Shown here: in pieces, positions 45,550 to 55,640 of the stretch
Numbering within the stretch: position 1 is the first letter of the stretch
Layout: the number at the start of each line of letters is the position of its first letter
Source of the DNA: Cristatella mucedo
Lineage: Eukaryota; Bryozoa; Phylactolaemata; Cristatellidae
Direction: 5' to 3'
DNA length: 64,000 bases
NCBI GenBank assembly: GCA_009760855.2
Contig: WPIO01000143.1
Coordinates: 926,237 to 990,236, forward strand
Notes under the pieces: model-generated
Database searches by the model: none
Told to the model about the DNA's origin: nothing
What the model saw: the letters and a program-made list of their open reading frames with translations, nothing else
Program-made: the position numbers and the translations under genes

Positions 45550-47734
45550 CAGTGCTTGCCGAGTGTCTCGAACGAAAGCCGCCTGAGTAGTGAACCCTAT
45601 GTTACTTATGGATTTGCAGCCGTTGCCTGCAAATATTTGCACCGAGGGCAGTCAAAACCTTCCCATGCTGTTGCTTGACAAGAATGAATTCGTTATATGT
45701 AGCCTATTATTATTCTACCTCGATTTATGTTATAGTACTACTAACAATAGGTTGGCTTATGTAGCACAATAAGAAGACTTTGTGCAAGTGCTGTAGAACT
45801 CAGCTGCAAAGCATTTGGATCAATGCACACTTTTCAAAGTGTACTTTTAAATATCTGCAGCACATGAATTCATAAACATTCTTTCCATTAGGTCACAAAT
45901 CTCCGAATAAATCGATCATAAAAGTGACCTACACTTTTTGGCGAGGCATAGATAAAAAGCAGTTGAACAGATTTATTTGATGAAGGCAGCATATTTAAGA
46001 TTTACTACTATCGTCGACACTTGTCGCCTATATATATGTACACGTGCTTGCTCGAGCAGGTGGCATTTGTGTTAAACCTCTCAGCTAGGCAGGAGAGGGT
46101 TTTGTTAGGACAATCCAGGTAATTAATGTAAATGAGTGGTATGTTTCTTCAATCCCAGGGTCGCTACCAGGAATGGCAACTTTTGTCAGACCTCTGCCGA
46201 GGACTCCTCAGACGACTCATCAGCAGTGGCGAACCTGGCAAGCTATGTCGGATGTGCCAGTGCAGCACTCTAGAAGGTGAGATAAAGGCAACGGTAGCAC
46301 GTGACTAAATCGATGCTGAGCTCAGCATTTTTTATTGCAGCACTCCTGCTAGGATATAATCGCGTTGCCTCCTTTCCCGATTAACCGTACACTAGAGAGA
46401 CAATGCTGTCACCATCTGCCGGCCGCTTGACTGAACAAGTTAGGAGCAGTGAACCTGTCTCAATCTAGGAAGAGGAGGCCAGTCAAGGAGGCTGCTTGAT
46501 GTGATTTCGTGTTTACTGAATCTATCTCTATAGTAACTATGGTAACTGAAGTGAGGCTTGTCCATCGTATTTTGCCTTCGAAGCCTTCATATGCTGCTCG
46601 TGCTGGCTGAAGTCGCGGCCTGTGACACTTAAGCCTCAACCTTGTGACACTTAAGCCCTGATCTTGGAGAAGGAGCACATGCCTGCCACTGGAAACCAAT
46701 ACGTCAGCTACTCAGGCACTATGCCTCAACGTTGTAGTACAATCTTGAGCTGCGATGAAAGGCTGGTGTTTTTTCATTCAGCTGCAATCTTTTTGACTGT
46801 GGCGTAGTCACTACCCACGACATGTCCGAAGTGTCCGAGGATGTGTAGAGCAATCCGCCGATACGGCCACTGGTGTCATTCGACTGCTGCTACCAAAGCA
46901 GGATAGAAGAGCTGCAGGCGCTGCATGTAGTCCGACTCGGTATCAATCGACTATCGCTGTTCAAGAGGGCTTCTTGAAGCCGAGAGACAAAGACAACTTG
47001 GATTTTCACTACAGTTGATCAAAAGCATCATCAAGCTGGTCGATTGCGAGTTCTGTGTTCCGAGCTGCTCGGGACGAGCAGGTGTCGAGTCGTCTTTCCG
47101 AAAGGTAGCTGCAGGCATTCTCTACCTTGAGTTGAACTATGCTGTTCAACCATGCAAGAGGCTTTTCAGTTTTCAGGGTTGACTACTCGAGCTTGATATG
47201 TAAATTCGATCGAGTTGGTATAAATCTAGATGACCCTCCTACATATCTACAACATACGGGTAAGACAAGGTTGCTACGACTTGGATGACTTTTACAATGG
47301 CTGCTGCAGTTTCGATTTACACAGCAGTGAGCCAGCTGATGACCATCACAAACAGTTTAATACAACGAATGGAGCCGAAGGGTTCACGGCTCCCTTAGGC
47401 TCCTACTCCCACTCGACTCCCTTGTCCCAGGTTGACGTTCCCTCCTCCCCACTGTCTCCCAACCACAACTCATCCCGTAGGTTGGCAGGAGCACAAAGCC
47501 GTGGTAGAACACTAGGCAAGGCGGTTACTTTACATTGTGTGTGCGTGTGGGTGTGCACGGTTGATAAAGTATCTAGGTAAGACAAGGCTGCTACGATTTC
47601 GATGACTTTTACAATGGCTGCAGTTTCTTTCTCCCTTAGGCTCCTACTCCCACTCGACTCCTTGGTCCCAGGTTGCTGTTCCCTCCTCCCCACTATCTAC
47701 GAACCACAACTCAACCCGTGGGTTGGCGGGAGGA
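45550..47734 (+). repeat. Block W (U5)
   Basis: Direct copy of W. The poly(A) position reads AATGAA (near 45,684), as in U4. The candidate intron (46,277-46,340) and the CTTGTGACACTTAAGCC repeat near 46,640 are kept. The TG microsatellite is almost gone (about 47,535), and the stretch with GGAGCCGAAGGGTTCACGGC occurs next to a truncated SINE start near 47,505. Confidence 0.6.
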
Positions 47735-47835
47735 CGAAGCCGAGATGGCACACTAGGTAAGGCAGTTCTTTCACGACCTTGATCCCGCGGTCGTGAGTTC
47801 GATTCCTGAGGTGGGCGATGCTTTATCGCCACTGC
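47735..47835 (+). mobile_element. tRNA-derived SINE-like element
   Basis: Box A-like TGGCACACTAGGTAAGG near 47,744, box B-like GAGTTCGATTCCTG near 47,795, and the GGTGGGCGATGC tail, as in 25,345-25,475 inverted. Confidence 0.5.
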
Positions 47836-48607
47836 AAGCTGGGGTAATAGCCATAAAGGCTCTTCCGTCGCTATACAAAAAGAGGCTGTTTAATCAGCAA
47901 GGATTTTTTATTGGAAACCAACCTGTGGATAAACCCCAGACGTCTGACCACAGCTGACCACAGGCCTGTCCCTATGCAGCAACCACCAGCTGTTTGACCC
48001 TGAGGTGATTTAGGGCAGTTACCGGTCTGCATGCACTGGCAGTGTGCCGGCGAACCCAGTGTCTATGATCGAATCGTGCAAACATCGATTCACAAACTAC
48101 AACTGCTGCGACTTCTGACGCCACCTTGAAGTAAAACCTACCTTGAACTATCATGAGTAATGGCTGAGAACTTCTCTGCCCTAACAACTAATGTGGCATC
48201 GTCTATTTTTAGATTTAGAAAACTTTCTGCTATATGCTACGGGCACAGTGCCCATAGCAGCTAATTAGGCCCGTTATGTCATCTTTGTCACAGAGCCACC
48301 TCACATCCTTTCCATCATGCTACCGGAGCTATGCCAATAGCAGAAAGCGTGAAGGCTATATTAACAAACAAGGGCTTATCAGCTGGCTGTAACTGTGATC
48401 GCCGGGCCCCTGCCTGGATTTGGTCGTTAGGGGACTAGTGTTACATACGACGCATACGGATCGGAGAACGAGCTATGTAAAGGCTGTGAGCTCGAGCCAA
48501 TGTCCTGCCAGCACCCACTAAAATCGAACGACCCACCACTGTAATGTAACGTAATGTAATGTACCTCAGTCTGAAACTCCAAAAAAGTCGTAAAGACCGC
48601 AAGAGAG
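47836..48607 (-). repeat. Block T fragment, inverted relative to 24,547-25,344 (U5)
   Basis: Contains the GTAATGTAACGTAATGTAAT run near 48,541 and the ATCGTGAGTAATGGCTGAGA-like match to 25,140-25,165 inverted. No gene. Confidence 0.55.
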
Positions 48608-48892
48608 TTTTGTATAGGCATCAAGGACGATTCACAGGGACCCACTAAATGCTGTCCTAAATAGGTGTGTTTTTAAGTTCCTTTTAAATGTGGTCAGGTC
48701 AGGGGATGTTCTGACGCAAGTCGGGTGTGAGTTCCAGGCTTTGGGAGCATATGAACTAAATGCACGGTCTCCAAAGGATTAAGGTTTGTATGAGGTATTT
48801 CTAGACGGTAGGATTCCGAAAAGCGGGTGGTACGATGCTTGGCCTGATGGAGTAGTATATCTGACAGATAGGCTGGAGCCATAGAATGAAGT
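48608..48892 (-). mobile_element. L2-like LINE fragment without 3' end
   Basis: Minus-strand piece of the thumb region and start of the 3' UTR of the 61.98-63.47 kb LINE type (APAYLSDILLHQAKHRTTRF). The tail and hairpin are missing; it is joined directly to T on the left and V on the right, so it marks a rearrangement junction. Confidence 0.75.
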
Positions 48893-50397
48893 TTGTTGTC
48901 CGTCTTTGTCTAACGCGCCGGGGCACGGCGAGGTCGGATAGCACAGCTCCGAGAGCGATCCGTTGGCGGAGAAGGCGCGCATGTGGGACCGGAAAAAAGT
49001 CATAGAGACCAAAAGCAGTACCTGCGTGACTCCGTCGGCTGACGGACTGCAGCGAAACCGCCTGGTGGCGCCGCGCGCTCGCGATCTCGTAATGATGCGA
49101 AGGCGCAAAACCTCGCCGCCCAATGCGCCCAGGGCCGGAAGTTAACGGAGTGAGCCGCCGACCGCAGCTCGCGCCTCTGCAGCACAACGCCACGTCGCGC
49201 TTCGCGCACGGCGGCCGCTTCTCACGATATCCTTGCTGGATGCAGCGTCATACGCAACCGCTAGCAGCAAGGCCGCCGCCGACTGTGGTCGACTCCAGGG
49301 GCCCGCGCCCAGGCGTACTCGAAATTACGCGGCTCTCTAGCGGTGCCGATTGCTGAGAGGGATCTCTTCCCACATGCAAGTGCGCATGTGCGCAGCTGGG
49401 GACGATTCGGCAGCGAAGACAAGGATAGAGTTAATGAATAGGCAGATGGTAGATCGGCATTGCACTCGGATGCCAGCTGTAGAAACGCGCCCGGCGTCTT
49501 TTTCGTTTGGCGTGCTGGCTGCACGAGCAACCAGCGCTCTCACGACGGCGAGACCAGAAGCCAGCATTCTTCCGGTTATCTGGTCTAACGACAGACCTGC
49601 GAGCGTCCGCCGCAGCTCATCGGGCGTTTGTCGCCATGGCCGGTGCTCACGTTCCACAATGGGCAGGAGCTCTGCGGGCCGCACCCATTGGCCGGATTTG
49701 TCCGCTAGATGCTGCTGTCGAGCGGGAGGCACAGGGTGCGCGCGCCACCAGCTCAGGCGTGAGTCGCGTCACCCGTTGCACCCACTGCGCCATTTCGCCT
49801 AGAGCTAACTGGTACGAACTTCCCGCTCCGGCCTAACATGACGCGCCGCCTGATAAAGCCGATGGGCACGACGGATTCGGTGTCTTGGGATATGGCTGCT
49901 TCGTTACGTCTATCGTTTAGATGCTAATGGCGTTTATGGCCTGCTGGCTTTTATGGCCGGGTTATTGCCGTTGAGGCCAGTTTACGGCCCCGTTTATGGG
50001 CCATAGCGATTTGTCACGGTCTGCAGAGGCACGAGAGGCTGTAACAAACTCTCTGGGTGGGGCGTCACGTGCTTGAGGCCTGGCCAGCATCCGTGTAGAA
50101 ATACAGGCTAATACACCATCGTTTGTTCACAGAGGTAATACACGTGTGGAAGTTAGCGGTGGTGTTTTTGTGTGCCGTCACGTGCGAGCCGTTTGCATTC
50201 AACGCTATGACAAAATCATACGGCTTCGGAACGTAACCTTTGACCTTTCTACTCTGCATTGAATGCATGGCTGATATTTTCACCTTCCTGCTCAGTTAGA
50301 TCAAAATTCAAACGTCCACTTCGTTTTACTTGACAGCCCAACGACGACTCTAGATAGCACCGACTCTGCGTCCAGTAGCTGTGTACCCACCGTAAAG
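48893..50397 (-). repeat. Block V, GC-rich inverted copy (U6)
   Basis: Inverted match of 7,500-8,868, including the long GC-rich end, the GGCCRTAAA cluster (49,932-50,001) and the GTG-started 72-codon frame (50,065-50,283). GC-driven overlapping open frames on both strands are not called. Confidence 0.6.
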
Positions 50398-50758
50398 GCT
50401 CATACGCTCCCAAAGCCTCGAACTCTCTCCCGACCTGCGTCAGAACATCCCCTGACCTGACCACATTTAAAAGGAACCTAAACACACACCTATTTAGGAC
50501 AGCATTTAGTGGGTCCCTGTGATTCGTCCTTGATGTGCTTATGCGTGCTGACACTGTGCATGCTGCCACTAACCACATTTGCATGCTGACCCTGTGCAGG
50601 TAACCCCTAACCATATTATTCATTTCGTTTGTATTTTTCAAGCATGATTTTACTTACCATTAAATTGCATTTTACTTTACAGCAAATGTAAAGTGCCAAG
50701 AGAGAGATTAAGTTCTCTGAGGGCGCTTTATCAAGTGAATTATTATTATTATTATTAT
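50398..50758 (+). mobile_element. L2-like LINE 3' end inserted in V
   Basis: A 360-bp 5'-truncated insertion: CTCCCAAAGCCTCGAACTCT to the terminal hairpin (AAAGTGCC/GGCGCTTT near 50,690-50,730) and ATTATTATTATT tail. The uninterrupted V at 22,145-22,165 shows the empty site, and the insertion is flanked by AAAGG on both sides (CCGTAAAGG and TAAAGGAGG), a short target-site duplication. Confidence 0.85.
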
Positions 50759-51100
50759 AAAGGAGGTCGCTGCTGGTTCACTACCCAAGCCGTGCGATTG
50801 CCCGGATTGGGTAGTGCTGGTGATAATACCCTGCTGCTGTAATAATTAGGGCAAACGCTTCACTTTGGGCAAAATAATAGCCAACTGATATTGCGCGTGC
50901 CTTCTGCCAACTCTGGTGATCCATCAACCTCTGATATATGTACGCTTTGAGACGAATACAGTTTAGTTCATTTTACAGCTTACGTCCATCCTTCTGTGTG
51001 CGAGATACATCGCTAGATTCGCCACTACAGGAGCTGCAGTAGCGTACAAGCGTTGTTTGCATTCAACTCTAACCATTCAATCATGATTTCTCTACAGCAT
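50759..51100 (-). repeat. Block V, remainder (U6)
   Basis: V continues after the LINE insertion (GGTCGCTGCTGGTTCACTAC) to the CAATCATGATTTCTCTACAG box, matching 22,150-22,490. Confidence 0.6.
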
Positions 51101-52079
51101 CCGTAAAATGCAGAGAAAGTGATTTAGGTCTCTAAGTGAGCTATACAAATGTATTATAATTGTCAAGTATTCACTCAGCTTGCTGGCTTAGTATTTCATA
51201 GAACTTTTTTGCTTAGTTACAGGGCCAGAGGGCCCCCCAGGGATGGGATGCATCATTTTGATTGCGACTATTGTTTGGAAATACTAATTAGCTGGAATAA
51301 TGAGCAAACAAAAGTTCTTAAATGTTATCTATGATATCGTGCTTCGCTTAATTACAAGCAGGGCTAGTACACTCTAAAGGTAGATCAATTATGTTCATGG
51401 ATGTATAGGCATTAATTTAAAAGTTTCTTCAGTTGACTTGTAATAAATTTCCATTAGTAATTTTGAAGCAAGCTTTTGTATAATTTTATGAAAAGTTTCC
51501 AGTATTTCAACGCACTTTTAATGTTGTTTCCAAAGATATCCTCTAGATTTTGACTAAAGTCAATTTCCTACTGGTCCCACTACTAAGCCATTCATTCTGT
51601 CTTGCAAAAAGTGCGTCCAAATTTATGATTCAAAGTCATTTAATGTCGGAAGAGATTAAAGTTACATTACCTTCATTAGCATCGCAAAAGTCGGTAGGGT
51701 TAGCTGAACCCTGACTTAGGTTACGATTGCACTCAAGAGTTTGTTCTAGGTGGCTCTGTTAGTTGCCAGCCAGTGCTGGAGGTTCCGGTGTCGTACAGCA
51801 AACTTACTGAACGTCCGAGCCAATCGGGAGGGGAAAGGATGGTTATTAACTTCCTGAAGCGTGACTATAAGACCTACCAAGCAGGTTTCGGCGAGCCCCC
51901 TAATGAAAACTGTTATGTTCATGAGATTGAACTCGATCGGTCGGTGCAATCAGGCTCTTACAGTCAGTGCAAAATGTACATGCAAGGCTTGACTGTCGTG
52001 AGCTTGAGTGACTGTAAACGTATACGCGACCATTCGCGATTAGGGACCGTTGTACGTAGAAAACATCCTATAAGCACGT
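51100..52079 (+). repeat. Block T, first part (U6)
   Basis: Matches 22,500-23,864 with an internal loss near 51,330. It contains the second 107-codon open frame (51,773-52,093), which begins with CTG and not ATG. It is unrecognised. Confidence 0.5.
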
Positions 52080-52325
52080 TCACCGGCCTTTAAATCGAAA
52101 TCAGTCTCTTCTCTGTGGCGTTTTCCATCTGCTCTCCTAATAGGTGATGCTATTGTGCGACCTTCACCACATGCTCGAAATTTAGGTGTCGTTTTTGACA
52201 GCTGCCTCAATTTCAAAAGCTTCATTCAGAAGACTGCCTCTCCAGCGAGCCATTACATCCGATCCCTATCCAAGATTAAGAGCTGTCTCCCAAAGTGGCT
52301 CGTAAGAAATTTAACTAGCTAAGGT
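52080..52325 (+). mobile_element. Third-subfamily LINE fragment (U6)
   Basis: Matches 23,870-24,090 (FLTAASISKASFRRLPLQRA frame), then stops at AACTAGCTAAGG, where W/SINE sequence begins. The rest of the LINE piece and the second half of T are deleted compared with U4. Confidence 0.6.
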
Positions 52326-52758
52326 AAGTGCCCTAAACCACTCCAGGGTCGAACAGCTGGTGGCTGTGGCATAGGGACAGGCCTGTGAACGCCATAGAGA
52401 CAGTGGCGATTAAGAATCACCCACCACAGGAATCAAACTCACGACCTCAGGATCGAGGTCGTGAAAGTAACCGCCTTACCTAGTGTACCGTCATGGATTT
52501 GTCCTCCTGCCAATCTGCTGGAAGAGTTGTGGTCGGGAGACAGTGGGGAGGAGGGAACATCAACCTGGGACAAAGGAGTCGAGTGGCAGTACGAGTCTAA
52601 GGGAGCCGTGAACCCTTCGGCTCCATTCGTCGTATTAAACTGTTGGTGGTGGTCATCGGCTAGCTCTCTGCTGTGCGAATCGAAACTGCAGCAGCCATTG
52701 TAAAAGTCGTCCAAGTCGTAGCAGCCTTGTCTTACCTAGATACTTTATCAACCTTGCA

Positions 52759-52807
<49 letters not shown>

Positions 52808-53580
52808 ACACACAATGCGTGTGCCCAAACACACGCCCAAGGGCACGCCCAAGCGTCGTGCACCGGCACATCCGACATTGCTTGCCAGGTTCGCCACCAA
52901 TGACGAGTCGTCTGAGGAGTAATCGGCAGGTGTCTGACAAAAAGTTGCCACTCCTGGTAGCGACCCTGGGATTGAAGAAACATACCACTCATCTATATTA
53001 ATTACTTGGAGTGTCCTAAAAAAAGCCTCTCCTTCGTAGCTGAGAGGTTTAACACAAATGTAATGCACTCGAACATGCACGTATACATATATAGGTGATA
53101 ACTGTGCATGATAGTCGTAAATCTTAAATATGCAGCCGTCAGCAAGTAAATGTGTTCAGCTGCTGTTTATCTGTGCCTTGCCAAAAGGTGTAGGACACTT
53201 TTACGACAGATTTATTGGGAGATTTGCGACCTCATGGAAAGATTATTTAAGAATTTATGTGCTCCGGATATTTAATAGTACACTTTGCAACCTGTGCATC
53301 GATCCAAATGATTTACAGCTGAGTTCTAAAGCACGTGCACAAAGTCCTCTAAATGGGCTACATAAGCTGACCTATCGTGAGCAGTACTATAATATAAACC
53401 GAGGTAGAATAATAATGAGTTACATATAACGAATTTATTCTTATCGAGCAACAGCGTTGGACCTTTTTGACTGCCCTCGGTGCAAAGATTTGGGGGCAAC
53501 TGCTGTAGTTCCGTAAGTAACAAAGGGTTCACTACTCAGGCGGCTTTGGTTCAAGACACTCGGCCAGTATACCACTACTG
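52326..53580 (-). repeat. SINE piece and shortened block W, inverted (U6)
   Basis: Begins with a SINE-like copy (box B-like region near 52,440, box A-like near 52,480), then the GGAGCCGTGAACCCTTCGGC hairpin, a CA microsatellite (52,756-52,814) and directly the proximal part of W, so about 1 kb of W is missing. On the minus strand the E stop at 53,581 is followed by AATAAA (plus-strand TTTATT at 53,434-53,439). Confidence 0.6.
52756..52814 (+). repeat. CA microsatellite
   Basis: About 28 CA dinucleotides with one TA interruption near 52,801, at the same place in block W as in U3 and U4. Confidence 0.95.
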
Positions 53581-54648
53581 CTACTGACCTTCGGAGCTGA
53601 TCTGGGACACGTCGAAGCAGGACCTAGGCCCATTGACAGAAACAACCGCATCAGTTGACTTCCGCACTGCAGCTCCATCGTCGCCGACCTTGGGGCGCTC
53701 GTACGGGTCGTCGGCCACGTACAGCCTTTGGCTGCAAGAGGCAACCTTCATCGATGGCATCGATGACTGGTTGCTTCTCAATGGCTGTGCCAGCAGCACT
53801 TGAGCACCCGGTATTGGTGCTGCCGTGAGATGGGTTTTCTCCAGTGATCTCGCCAGCCTGTCGACTGGATTCCATGCCATAAGATGGAGTTCGGGTTCCT
53901 TTGGCAGAGCACCATGACGCCCCCTAATACCTTGACTTAGCAGCTTTTTCATTTGACGAACCTGTTCGGCCTGCTCATGAATTTCGTTTGCAAACTTGCT
54001 CACAACGTCGCTATCACACTTCTTAGCTAGCTTCGATAGCTCAGTTTCGAAGTTCTCAAGTTTCAAAAGCTGCTGATTAGCCTGCTTTCGAAGGTTGATT
54101 CCGTCGGTAGCATGCTTCCATTGCAGCTTTTGCATCTCTGACATCAGCGACCGATTATTTTCCAATACCTTCACTGTTGTTTTATGCTCCTGGTTCACCT
54201 CAGAAACCAATTGTTTCCTCAGTTCGTTCCTGTGCTGTCCTCCAAGCAACAACTGATCAGATTGGGAAGACTGTGCCTGCTCTGGTAGTCCGTGCAACTG
54301 CTGGGCTGAGCTGATTTCCTGTTGGTGTGCCTGGTCCGGCTGATTAGCCTGCAGCAACTGCTGGGCTGAGCTGACCTGCTGCTGCTTTGCAAGGTACGGC
54401 TGACACACCTGCTGGGCTGAGCTGGTCTGCTGCTGCTGTCCCTGGTAAGGCTCAATCACTCGTCTTAATTGCTGAGAAATCCTTATATTCTGCAGCTGTG
54501 CCCAGCTTGGTTGATAACCCTGTGGCAACTGCTGGGCTGATATCTGTGCTAGCATTGCCAGGCACATCCCCTCCATCTGATTGGGTGAGCCGGGTTGCTT
54601 TGGCTGAGGCTGGAACATCCCCTGCATCTGTGGCTGTGGCTGGTACGA
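53581..54648 (-). CDS. Exon E, intact copy (U6)
   Basis: After the acceptor TAATGTTATTACCAG it reads SYQPQPQMQGMFQPQPKQ and stays open for 355 codons to the stop at 53,581. The order matches the other copies: Q-rich repeats, coiled-coil-like segment (ELRKQLVSEVNQEHKTTVKV to VRQMKKLL), irregular acidic tail (ADDPYERPKVGDD, VSQISSEGQ). No ATG lies at the old LINE tail here, which supports splicing from the Q exon. The Q exon partner (55,148-55,480) is intact and an AATAAA follows 145 bp after the stop. With U3 it is one of the two structurally sound copies. Function unknown. Confidence 0.6.
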   Translation of the reverse strand, partial: SYQPQPQMQGMFQPQPKQPGSPNQMEGMCLAMLAQISAQQLPQGYQPSWAQLQNIRISQQLRRVIEPYQGQQQQTSSAQQVCQPYLAKQQQVSSAQQLLQANQPDQAHQQEISSAQQLHGLPEQAQSSQSDQLLLGGQHRNELRKQLVSEVNQEHKTTVKVLENNRSLMSEMQKLQWKHATDGINLRKQANQQLLKLENFETELSKLAKKCDSDVVSKFANEIHEQAEQVRQMKKLLSQGIRGRHGALPKEPELHLMAWNPVDRLARSLEKTHLTAAPIPGAQVLLAQPLRSNQSSMPSMKVASCSQRLYVADDPYERPKVGDDGAAVRKSTDAVVSVNGPRSCFDVSQISSEGQ

Positions 54649-54699
54649 CTGGTAATAACATTAGAAATAAATCAGTTAAGAGCCTTCAAAGAACTCAAT

Positions 54700-55055
54700 A
54701 ATTATAATAATAATAATGCATTTGATAGAGTGCCCTCAGATAACTTACACTCTTAATAGACACTTTATAGTTTCAGAATAGGAAGCACGATTGAATGGTT
54801 AGTGGCAGCAAGCTCAATAAGCAACAAGAAAAGCATGGCCAGTTGAGGGTGACATGCACAGGGTCAGCATGCAAGTATGATAAGTGGCAACATGCACAAT
54901 GTCAGCGCACATGAGCACATAAAGGGCGAACTGCAGGGCCCACTAAATGCTGAAATAAATAATTGCAATTGTAGTTTCCTTTCAAATGTCGTCCAGTCAA
55001 GAGATGTCGCGATGCAAGTCGAGAGTAAGTTCCAGGCTTTGGGAGCATACTAACT
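54700..55055 (-). mobile_element. Old L2-like LINE 3' end in the Q-E intron (U6)
   Basis: Same intronic insertion as in U3-U5; hairpin arm AAAGTGTC pairs with GGCACTCT using a G-U type pair, and the tail reads ATTATTATTATT on the minus strand. Confidence 0.7.
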
Positions 55056-55147
55056 AATCACTCTAGTAGCATGCAAACCCATCCCATTATGGGAACTTTA
55101 TATATGCTTTACGTATGCCGCTACATCTGCTGAGCAGATGTAAATAC

Positions 55148-55480
55148 CTGTTGTGTCCCATGATGTAATGGACTCCAACTCGGCTGCTGATAAGACGGTT
55201 GGTAGGACATCTGGAATGACTGCTGGAAGAACAAGTGCTGTTGTGGTGGGTGACCGAGCTGCTTGTTCTGACGCATTGCTTGAGAATCCTGCACAGTTTG
55301 TGGCTGTTGCAAGGGACACTGCCCATTCTGCTGAGTGCCAATCACTGGCTGTTGCTGCTCCACTAATTGTTGTTGCATCAGCACGTGCTGTTGCTGGGAT
55401 GCTTGAGAGACCTGCTGCTGAGGCTCCATGGATTGAGTGCGATACCGGAGCTGCCTAAATTGACTCTGCCACTGCCTTTG
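55148..55480 (-). CDS. Q-rich exon, intact copy (U6)
   Basis: Acceptor AGTGTTAAATTTCAG and donor ACAACAG/GTATTTACATC flank an open 333-nt phase 0-0 exon starting QRQWQSQFRQLRYRTQSMEP. It spans the same 111 codons as Qa and Qb, with the QQQH, QQPVIG and QQPQTVQ signatures. Only one Q exon is present in this unit. Upstream, block Z is largely deleted (55,481-55,640), so any first exon placed in Z would be lost from this copy. Confidence 0.55.
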
Positions 55481-55640
55481 CTGAAATTTAACACTGAAGA
55501 CGAACTATGTTATAGCATGCGGCTCAGATGACACTGATGCTTTTCAAAATTAATGTCCTTCAAAATTCTGGCAAAGCAAAAGTCGTCTCAAAATAGTTTT
55601 CCTGAGCACGAAACGCATCCTTCATTCAAAAGCAGGTAAA
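55481..55640 (-). repeat. Block Z remnant (U6)
   Basis: Keeps the part next to the Q exon (AATTTTGAAGGACATTAATT on the minus strand, as in 43,555-43,580), then jumps near 55,627 to sequence that lies about 600 bp further away in other Z copies. Confidence 0.6.
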
